Of a stretch of DNA of 14,855 nucleotides, positions 6,666 through 12,904 are shown piece after piece. Origin of the DNA: Bacillota bacterium (lineage in GTDB: Bacteria; Bacillota; Clostridia; Lachnospirales; WQUN01); the NCBI GenBank assembly GCA_009782085.1, contig WQUN01000061.1:1-14855 (forward strand). Reading direction: 5' to 3'. The position numbers and the translations under genes are program-made. Below the pieces are notes generated by a model. It worked only from the letters and a program-made list of their open reading frames with translations, was not told where the DNA came from and did not search any database. How positions within the stretch are numbered: position 1 is the stretch's first letter; every line of letters starts with the position of its first letter.

Positions 6666-7274
6666 CTACTCTGTCACGTCGTCGGTAAATGTTTTCTGCA
6701 TCCGGTATAACCTGTCGATTTCCTCATACACCCAGCAATTCTTGCAATGGTCGTTTACCATACCCACGGCCTGCATAAACGAATAAATCACAGTCGGGCC
6801 GACGAATTTGAAGCCCATCTTCTTTAAGTCCTTGCTGATCCTGTCGGACACCGGGGTTGTCGCGGGCATGTCCTGGATTTTCTCCCGCCGGCCCGCAATG
6901 GGGGCGTAATCGACGTATCCCCAGATGAACCTGTCGAAGCTCCCGTACTTTTCCGCGACTTTAAGGAACAGGCCGGCGTTCGTCACCGCCGCGAGGATTT
7001 TCAGACGGTTGCGGATTATTTTTTCGTTTGCCGTTAGTTCCCTGATCTTTTCGCCGCCGTAAAGGGCTACCTTACGGAAATCAAACCCGTCGAACGCCTC
7101 CCGGAACGCCTCCCTCTTATTGAGCACGGTTATCCACGAAAGCCCGGCCTGCATACCCTCCAAGGTCAGCATTTCGAACAGCCTGCCGTCGTCATGGACG
7201 GGCCGGCCCCATTCGTTGTCGTGGTAGGCCGCGTACAGGGGGGTGTTGCCGAAACAGCGGAATTTTTCGGTCAT
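6666..7274 (-). CDS. tag: DNA-3-methyladenine glycosylase I
   Basis: A 202-residue base-excision repair enzyme that removes 3-methyladenine from alkylated DNA. The hallmarks of Tag are present. The zinc-snap ligands are C7, H18, H176 and C180 (C4, H17, H175 and C179 in E. coli). Y-H-D-N-E-W-G lies at 17-23. E39 is in L-E-G-M-Q-A-G-L-S-W, the region of the catalytic and base-recognition pocket, and F-V-G-P-T, V-N-D-H and W complete the family pattern. The length is normal, so the enzyme looks complete. The ATG at 7274 has GGGAGG 9 bases upstream. It is the last gene of the minus-strand block, 94 bases after hicB, and may have its own transcript because its function is unrelated to the Hsp70 genes. 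Confidence 0.97.
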   Translation of the reverse strand: MTEKFRCFGNTPLYAAYHDNEWGRPVHDDGRLFEMLTLEGMQAGLSWITVLNKREAFREAFDGFDFRKVALYGGEKIRELTANEKIIRNRLKILAAVTNAGLFLKVAEKYGSFDRFIWGYVDYAPIAGRREKIQDMPATTPVSDRISKDLKKMGFKFVGPTVIYSFMQAVGMVNDHCKNCWVYEEIDRLYRMQKTFTDDVTE

Positions 7275-7319
7275 ATCATTTTGCCTCCCTGCGGATATAG
7301 TCGTTTCGATTTGAAATGA

Positions 7320-7348
7320 GACGACGTAGCGGTCACGTTCTTGGCCGC
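7320..7348 (-). other. Scar: short copy of the VWA coding sequence from the Hsp70-VWA gene
   Basis: Bases 7320-7348 match 9279-9308 in the Hsp70-VWA gene over 29 positions with a single one-base gap (C9288 is absent here). On the minus strand both read as A-A-K-N-V-T-A, and the larger copy continues Y-V-V. The match lies on the same strand in the gap between hicB and tag, with no matching sequence visible beyond it. A run of 20 exact bases plus a further 9 is very unlikely by chance in 15 kb, so this is probably a remnant of a duplicated or rearranged VWA segment. Confidence 0.65.
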
Positions 7349-7368
7349 GGAGACGCGGGGCGGCGGCT

Positions 7369-7587
7369 TTATGCGTATATCAAGCGTCCCCGAGGTTCCG
7401 GGATCGTTTCGCCGTCTTCTATGGCGCATTCTATCCATTCCAGAATGATGCGCTCGACGTTTTCGGTCACTTCTTTCAGAGTTTTGCCGTCCGCCATGCA
7501 ACCGGGAAGTTCGGGCACTTCGGCAAGGTAACAGTTGTCCTCTTTGCTCCAGTAGATAATTATTTCGTACTTTGGGATATTTGTCAT
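7369..7587 (-). CDS. hicB: HicB-family antitoxin-like protein, no HicA partner
   Basis: A 72-residue protein of the HicB antitoxin fold. It has an N-terminal strand pair (Y-E-I-I-I-Y-W), the family motif E-V-P-E-L-P-G-C-M-A-D-G-K-T, then a helix (LKEVTENVERIILEWIECA) and the closing I-P-E-P-R. HicB normally masks a small mRNA interferase, HicA. No HicA-like frame exists on either side, so it is an orphan. A GTG at 7596 is in frame, but AGGTG (7601-7597) is too close to it and ideally placed for the ATG at 7587. It begins 28 bases after the stop of the broken stalk-ankyrin gene. There is no separate DNA-binding domain, as in many short solitary HicB proteins, so autoregulation is doubtful. Confidence 0.85.
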   Translation of the reverse strand: MTNIPKYEIIIYWSKEDNCYLAEVPELPGCMADGKTLKEVTENVERIILEWIECAIEDGETIPEPRGRLIYA

Positions 7588-7615
7588 GATAATCACACAC
7601 CTTTTATTCCGCCCA

Positions 7616-8164
7616 TCAGTACCCGTAATAATATGGCGTGAATCTGAACGTGTACTTTCCGTATGCGTCGTTTGCGCTTACTACTATATCTTCTGTGACA
7701 TCAATCGATTTTTGTGAAAAACTGATTTGGTAGACATCATAGCCGGAATCTATCCATGAATCAGTACCAATTTTTACCGTTTCGAGTCCGTCTATTGATT
7801 TGTTTAGTTGTGTGACAGCAATTTCTGGAGATTCGCCTCTTGTCGGTAAATACAACTCAAGCTCAAATAGCCACTCTTTTTCAAATCCGTCAATAATGGT
7901 TCTGGATTGCTCACTTGCAAGATTAACTGTTGGCTGGCTGCGTTTCCATGCCTCCTTGAAAGCCTGATCAAGAGGGTTTAAGATGTTTATTAGCGCCTTT
8001 GTGTTGGCAGCAACTCTGTCTAGGTATGGAGTAACTTTATCTGGGTATACTGCAACTCCGAACAGCTTGGAATTGATGTAATTATTCCAGTTTTTGTCTG
8101 ATCCTAACCATTCTTTTGTATTATAAGTAAAATCCCTCCAGTCATCACCAAGTCTGTGTCTCAC
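7616..8164 (-). pseudogene. 3' part of the frameshifted stalk-ankyrin gene
   Basis: A 182-codon open frame running on from the stalk-ankyrin gene in the +1 frame. Coding extends upstream of its nominal GTG: the same frame reads sensibly back to about 8250 (A-K-E-G-D-A-E-Y-H-E-K, then I-Y-L-F-D-V-R-H-R). It has no recognisable ribosome binding site of its own, so it is best read as the displaced C-terminal domain of the upstream protein. Content: aromatic and charged helical sequence (DDWRDFTYNTKEWLG), then N-I-L-N-P-L-D-Q-A-F, then G-E-S-P-E-I-A, ending Y-Y-Y-G-Y. I do not recognise the domain. Its base composition is noticeably more A/T-rich than the Hsp70 genes. Confidence 0.65.
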
Positions 8165-8165
8165 G

Positions 8166-9110
8166 TCAAAAAGATATATGGAATTGGCCGATTGTTTTTC
8201 GTGGTATTCCGCATCGCCTTCTTTTGCTACATAGAGGGCTTGCTTGTTGTTTTGCAGAACTTAATAAAGATACAAGCTCATATGCATCTGTATCTTGCGG
8301 GTTCTTGTTCCATCGTTCAGTGGCAATGTCAATTGGGGTACGACCAAACTTATCCTTAATGCTTAGGTCAAGTCCATATTCGATAAACAGCTTTAGGCAA
8401 TCAATATTGCTAGGATTTACAAAAAGAAAGACACACGCCTCAGGACAACAAGCAAATGATGTGATCATTTGTTCATTCTCCGGTTTGCTGATACGGACAG
8501 CATTTGGATCCAAACCATAATCGAATAATAGTTTGAGCATTTCAGCATTGTTTGAGTTGCACCTGTTTGAAAGCGGAGGACTAATTTTGCTGGAATTCGG
8601 ATTCGCGCCCATCTCAAGACAATATTTTGCCTTATCATAATCAAAATCCTTCCAAACAGCGCGTGAAAGCATATAGTCGTACTCAATTACATCGACTTGC
8701 CTATTCAGTCCATCCCACTCCACATAAAGCCCCAATGATTCTCCGATGAACCTAAGCGGAACCATAGTCCTGCCGTTGATTATCTTCGCCGGGGCGTCCA
8801 ATATCACTGTTTTTCCGTCAACCACAGCCTCCGCCGAGCCGATAGTCAAGACAATCATGTGAGCCTTATTTGCGGCGGTTATCGTTTTTGTTGAATCTTC
8901 ATAACAGACGGTCAGCTTAAGGTTCTCCGCGATTGCCCGCAAAGGAACCAGTAGCCTGTCATTTTCGATAACAGGCTTTTGGTCAAGGCTGATTCCCAGA
9001 TAATTTACATAAACGCTTATGTCCTGATCCGCAAAAACCGGCAGGAACTTACAAAGCGACATAGTTAGCGCTAATGCCGGTATAACCAGCCAACTCCTGA
9101 TTTTGCGCAT
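8166..9110 (-). pseudogene. Exported stalk-domain/ankyrin-repeat protein, truncated by a frameshift
   Basis: Reads as a 314-residue product. A signal peptide (about 1-27, MRKIRSWLVIPALAL, likely cleaved after V-F-A) leads into a copper-amine-oxidase-N 'stalk' domain (about 30-125; paired motifs R-L-L-V-P-L-R-A-I-A and R-T-M-V-P-L-R-F-I-G, each followed by the typical E-D/E-W-D turn). Two to three ankyrin repeats follow (about 140-265; L-L-F-D-Y-G-L-D-P-N and F-I-E-Y-G-L-D-L). The ATG at 9110 has GGAGG 8 bases upstream; an in-frame TTG at 9125 overlaps that site and is rejected. The frame runs into out-of-frame basic sequence and stops at 8166. A +1 shift somewhere in 8169-8260 would restore a protein of about 497 residues continuing into 7616-8164. 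It starts 30 bases after the Hsp70-VWA stop, so it is probably co-transcribed with it. Confidence 0.8.
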
Positions 9111-9140
9111 TACATCAGCCTCCAAATAGGTTGTTTGGAC

Positions 9141-11216
9141 CTACAGCCTTATCAGCTCCGCGATGCTCATGGCAATATTGTCCAGAATGTCGTAAAATTT
9201 ATCGTTCAAATCGTAATACTTCCCGTTCGGCTTGGTTATCGGGTCGTAGGCGTCGATGCTGTCCCTGTCCTTCCTGGCGACGACGTACGCGGTCACGTTC
9301 TTGGCCGCCAGCATTTCGCAGATGTCCGCGACGTTTTTGCCGGTGGCCGTGGGCACGTGGGGCGGCGCGTCGGTTATCAAAATGAACATGCGCTTGCTCG
9401 TCTCGTCGCGGGAGGAGTTCACCAGCTCCACGCCCGTTTCCAGCGCGTCCAAAGACGACTCCGGGATGTCCCCGCCGTAGGTGCGCGGGATGTTCTTGAC
9501 CTGCTTCTGGAACTTGAACACGTCCTCCGTGAAGTTGTAGACGCTGGGCTTTTCCTTCTCGCCCAGGTCGCCGAAGCCGATGAGGCCGAGCTTGAAGACC
9601 GCCCCTTTGGAGGCCAGAATGCTCGAAAACTCGATCGCGCGCTCCTTCACGCCGTTGATGTAGGTGTCCATGCTGCCCGTGGTGTCTATCAGGAACAAAA
9701 TGTTGACCCGGTCGGCGGCGGAATATCCGCCGGGCCGCTCCGGCGGGGCGGACGTCTTGGTGCGGTCGAACTCCGCCCGCTCGATCCTGCCGGAAGTCAG
9801 GTCGCGGACGTAGACCTCGAAGAGGTTGTTCACGTCGAGGGCGTAGGTGATCTCGATCTGCGTCGTTCCGGAAAGCCCGGTCAGCGAGACGCTGCCGGTG
9901 TACTTTTTCTCGTCCTCCCGGCCCTGCTCCCACTGGTACACGTCTACGTTCACCTGCGACGCCCCGGACATGGAGGCGAAGTTGGCGTCGGAGAAGCGGC
10001 CAGGGATCGGGCTGCCCATCGGGATGATCGGGATCAGGCTCTTTTCCATCGTGGCCAGGTTCGTCACGGCCTCCGTCCCGAAGATCTGCCGCGTTATCTG
10101 GCCGACTTTGACGCTGCTGTTCGGCAGGTGGACGAGGTAGTTGTAGATCGCCGCGCCCATGGCCACGCTCTTGGCGGGGTCGGTGGCGCGGTAGGGCTCC
10201 TTGATCGCCCCGGCCACCATGCGCTTGACCATCGGCACGAGCGTCGAGCCGCCGACGAGTATGACCTTCGAGATGTCGTCCGCGCCGCAGCCGGCCCTTT
10301 TCAGGGCTTCCTCCAGGATGTCCTTGCTCCTGTCGACGTATTTGCGTATCATCGACTCGAACTCCTCCCGCGTCAGTTCCAGCAAGAGGTTCTTCGGCAC
10401 GCCGTCGTAAATGATGAGCGGGTTCACCCTGACGGAGACCTTGTTCGCGCCGGAGAGCTTCTTCTTCGTCTGCTCGGCCTCCTGTTTCAGCTTCTGGACG
10501 ACGCGCTTGCGCTCCGCGCGCTCGAGCGCGTCCAGGTCGATGCCCGCGTCCTCCCTGAACCTCTGCTTCATCCAGCGGATCAGCTCCGAGTCGAAGTCGT
10601 CCCCGCCGAGGTTCATGTCGCCCACGTCGGAGAGCTCCTGAAAGACCTCCTGCCCGTTCTCGTCCTTCGAGACCTTTAGTATGCAGGCGTCGAACGTCCC
10701 GCCGCCGAGGTCGTAGACCAGAAGCGTCTGGGCGTAGCCCTGCCTGTAGCCGTATTCGATAGCCGCGGCCAAGGGCTCGGACAGCAAAAACACGTTCCCG
10801 AACCCCGCCAGCAGCCCGGCCTGCCTGGTGGCATAGATCTGCCTGTCGTTGAAGTAGGCGGGGTGGGTTATGACCACCTCGTCGAAGCTCTGCCCGGCCT
10901 GTTCCTCCGCGGCGGCCTTGAGCTTTTTCAGTATCTCCGCGCTGACCTCCTCCGGCGTCTTCTCCATGCCGCCGGCGCTGATCTTCTCGCTTTGGCCCAT
11001 CAGCCGCTTGACGGAGATGACGGTCGTCTCCGGGTAGATTATCGCGCCGGCCTTGGCCTCCGCGCCGACGACGACGCCTTCCTCCGTCCAGCTCACGACG
11101 GACGGCAGGATCTCCTCCGCTCCGTCCGCGCGGACGGTCTCGAGGGCGTCGGTCCTGTCGTTGTAGAGGACGCCGACGCTGTTGGTGGTGCCGAGGTCTA
11201 TTCCCAGGTATGGCAT
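9141..11216 (-). CDS. Hsp70-like ATPase fused to a C-terminal VWA domain
   Basis: A 691-residue fusion. Residues 1-~375 are an actin-like Hsp70 nucleotide-binding domain with phosphate-1 G-I-D-L-G-T-T-N-S (5-13), the catalytic-lysine region S-V-K-R-L-M-G, connect-2 E-P-L-A-A-A-I-E-Y-G, phosphate-2 Y-D-L-G-G-G-T-F-D and the adenosine motif I-L-V-G-G-S-T. A divergent substrate-binding beta domain follows (about 400-490). The alpha-helical lid of DnaK is absent; instead a Pro-rich linker (A-P-P-E-R-P-G-G) leads to a von Willebrand A domain (504-691). The VWA has a metal-ion site D-T-T-G-S (511-515), and I-T-D-A-P-P-H (614-620) follows. No signal peptide or membrane segment, so it is cytoplasmic. 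GGAGGG precedes the ATG. The client and role are unknown; the VWA probably recruits a protein partner through a metal-bridged contact. Confidence 0.92.
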   Translation of the reverse strand: MPYLGIDLGTTNSVGVLYNDRTDALETVRADGAEEILPSVVSWTEEGVVVGAEAKAGAIIYPETTVISVKRLMGQSEKISAGGMEKTPEEVSAEILKKLKAAAEEQAGQSFDEVVITHPAYFNDRQIYATRQAGLLAGFGNVFLLSEPLAAAIEYGYRQGYAQTLLVYDLGGGTFDACILKVSKDENGQEVFQELSDVGDMNLGGDDFDSELIRWMKQRFREDAGIDLDALERAERKRVVQKLKQEAEQTKKKLSGANKVSVRVNPLIIYDGVPKNLLLELTREEFESMIRKYVDRSKDILEEALKRAGCGADDISKVILVGGSTLVPMVKRMVAGAIKEPYRATDPAKSVAMGAAIYNYLVHLPNSSVKVGQITRQIFGTEAVTNLATMEKSLIPIIPMGSPIPGRFSDANFASMSGASQVNVDVYQWEQGREDEKKYTGSVSLTGLSGTTQIEITYALDVNNLFEVYVRDLTSGRIERAEFDRTKTSAPPERPGGYSAADRVNILFLIDTTGSMDTYINGVKERAIEFSSILASKGAVFKLGLIGFGDLGEKEKPSVYNFTEDVFKFQKQVKNIPRTYGGDIPESSLDALETGVELVNSSRDETSKRMFILITDAPPHVPTATGKNVADICEMLAAKNVTAYVVARKDRDSIDAYDPITKPNGKYYDLNDKFYDILDNIAMSIAELIRL

Positions 11217-11396
11217 TGTTATCCCTCCGTGGTAGATTGATAATTAATGGATAAATGAGGTGTTAGTCGGAAATAAGGTTGATAATACTAAATGTATAAG
11301 AAGCACACCTTTCTATATTGAATAACGCGCCGCATTGTAGGGCGGGGGCTTGCCCCCGCCGCGCCATGCGGCGAAGTCGTTGACAATCTTCTCAGA
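11217..11396. other. Intergenic region between the two Hsp70/stalk modules
   Basis: 180 bases hold no gene. The part nearest the Hsp70-VWA start (11217-11327) is A/T-rich and could carry its promoter on the minus strand, but no hexamer pair is convincing. The other part holds a strong nested palindrome, described separately. Confidence 0.5.
11328..11373. repeat. Nested GC palindrome between the two Hsp70/stalk modules
   Basis: Outer arms CGCCGCAT (11328-11335) and ATGCGGCG (11366-11373) enclose inner arms GGCGGGGGC (11341-11349) and GCCCCCGCC (11352-11360), with 5-base internal loops on each side. The whole folds into a 46-base hairpin with 17 paired bases. It lacks a T-run on the minus strand. 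It has the look of an intergenic REP/MITE-like element and may stop read-through or protect the upstream mRNA. Confidence 0.85.
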
Positions 11397-12884
11397 TTAT
11401 GACAAAACAGCGTTATCGGCGATATAATTTATTACTTTCTTATAAAGGACGGCCTGTTTCATAAAAGGCGCCCCGAAAAATTTCTCATACGCAGAATAAG
11501 CGTCTATCGAGGTTTGCTCGGCAAAATAATCCGCGGTGTCCGCCTGGCTGACCGATATACCCGCGTCTTCCGCAACTGCCTGGACTATAAGGTCATACCT
11601 CGCCGTCTCCATAATTTCATCATACTTGACCGCCTTCAGTTCGTCAACGCTTTCGACGCCGTCGTTGGCGCTGATATATTCCTCCAGCGTCTTTTCGGAA
11701 AATCTCGCGTTTAGTTGATAGGTATACATCATGGAATTCTCCAGGTGTTCAAACAACTGATCGGGCACTGACCGCACGGTTGTCGCTTCGGTCAGATGTT
11801 GCTGGATATATTCGGTAATGTTGCTTCTCTGTATATCATGGTGAATGCCTTCCTTCATTTCTTCAACGGTTGTCCAACCATAGGAGGAGGACAGCTTCTC
11901 AGCCACGAAGTCATCGGTTAATTCAGGATTCTTTCTTTCGCGTATATAGTTGATAACTATAACAAATAAGACAGTTTTTCCACGGTCGGATACTTCCTCA
12001 TAGTCATCCGGATAGGTAATCTCCACATTGACCGTTTCACCGGGTATATGTCCGATCAGTGAATCTAGCGCAGAGTCTGTTCCTCCGACGAACATATTCA
12101 TGCCGCCGTCTATGTCGCCGCCGGTGTGCTTCACGCCGTCAAAAATATCGTGATAATTGATATTTACTATGTCGCCGCTGGCAACCGCGCGATCCGTGGT
12201 TTGTGCGTCGTAACTAAACTTGCTTAGTATATCATTGATCTTAGTTTGAATGACAGCGTCCGGGATAGTATAGACGTCTTTAGGAATGAGCATCGCCTTG
12301 TAATTAAACATCTCGATATAATCAAGAGCTCGGATGCCTTTCCAAAAACCGTTCTGGTCAATACCGACGCTGAGTGGGAACACGGTCTTGTATGTGGGCG
12401 ACGAAACAATTGTGACTGTCATTGTCGATCCGTCCCACTCAACCTGCGCTTCCAAAGCCTCAGATATAGCGCGCAGAGGGATCAGGGTACGCTCGTTGAC
12501 GATCACCGGCGGGGAATCCATCTTATATTCATTGACCGTATCATATATTGTCTGGCCTGAATCATCATTACGATAATCTCCGTATTTCATAACCGGATTG
12601 CCCACAACCATCTCAATGTACTTGTCACTCGAATACATGATAATTTTTTGAGAATCTGCATCCCAGTACACCCCCGCCCCCATCGCCTCCGCAATCGCCC
12701 TAAACGGCAGCATGACCCTGTCGTTTATTATCTGCGGCGGCACGTCGAAGGTCAGTTGAACGCCGTCTAGGACGACGGCCGGGGCCGTTTCGGCGCCGGC
12801 TTTACAGGCGGGCCGCGAAAATATCACGCCGCCGCAAACCGTTATTGCCGCTATGGTCAGGCACAGAAACTTTTTGGTTCTCAT
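11397..12884 (-). CDS. Exported stalk-domain protein with FKBP and trigger-factor-like domains
   Basis: A 495-residue protein. An N-terminal signal sequence (about 1-31, MRTKKFLCLTIAAITV, probable cleavage near A-G-A) is followed by a stalk domain of copper-amine-oxidase-N type (about 36-160; R-V-M-L-P-F-R-A-I-A and R-T-L-I-P-L-R-A-I-S). Then comes an FKBP-like region of trigger-factor type (about 230-315; G-D-I-V-N-I-N-Y, G-G-T-D-S-A-L-D, G-E-T-V-N-V-E-I-T-Y-P-D-D-Y). The C-terminal ~170 residues are helical and trigger-factor-like (N-P-E-L-T-D-D-F-V-A, V-P-D-Q-L-F-E-H). Expected role: extracytoplasmic peptidyl-prolyl isomerase/holdase anchored at the envelope by the stalk. GGAGGG sits just before the ATG, and only 20 bases separate it from the Hsp70 stop upstream, so the two are almost certainly one transcript. 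Whether the FKBP site is active is uncertain, as aromatic pocket residues look sparse. Confidence 0.85.
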   Translation of the reverse strand: MRTKKFLCLTIAAITVCGGVIFSRPACKAGAETAPAVVLDGVQLTFDVPPQIINDRVMLPFRAIAEAMGAGVYWDADSQKIIMYSSDKYIEMVVGNPVMKYGDYRNDDSGQTIYDTVNEYKMDSPPVIVNERTLIPLRAISEALEAQVEWDGSTMTVTIVSSPTYKTVFPLSVGIDQNGFWKGIRALDYIEMFNYKAMLIPKDVYTIPDAVIQTKINDILSKFSYDAQTTDRAVASGDIVNINYHDIFDGVKHTGGDIDGGMNMFVGGTDSALDSLIGHIPGETVNVEITYPDDYEEVSDRGKTVLFVIVINYIRERKNPELTDDFVAEKLSSSYGWTTVEEMKEGIHHDIQRSNITEYIQQHLTEATTVRSVPDQLFEHLENSMMYTYQLNARFSEKTLEEYISANDGVESVDELKAVKYDEIMETARYDLIVQAVAEDAGISVSQADTADYFAEQTSIDAYSAYEKFFGAPFMKQAVLYKKVINYIADNAVLS

Positions 12885-12904
12885 CTCATCCCTCCGTATA
12901 TTTT

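Noticed and set aside
7271..7600. 109-codon minus-strand frame overlapping hicB
   Set aside because: Out-of-frame reading of hicB; its only meaningful part is the A-A-K-N-V-T-A tail, explained by the VWA scar.
7597..7700. Possible hicA gene next to hicB
   Set aside because: No short frame with the HicA pattern (G-S-H with basic strands) is present on either side; the sequence is the end of the stalk-ankyrin gene.
1537..7769. The same 16-base word (CCATGAATCAGTACCA) at the start of the repeat-protein gene and near 7754-7769 in the broken stalk-ankyrin gene
   Set aside because: A single 16-base match is only mildly unlikely in 15 kb, flanks do not match, and the contexts are unrelated; taken as coincidence.
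9135..10679. 514-codon plus-strand frame opposite the Hsp70-VWA gene
   Set aside because: An antisense shadow of a GC-rich gene; its translation is low-complexity Arg/Val/His/Asp with no recognisable motif, while the minus strand has all Hsp70 signatures.
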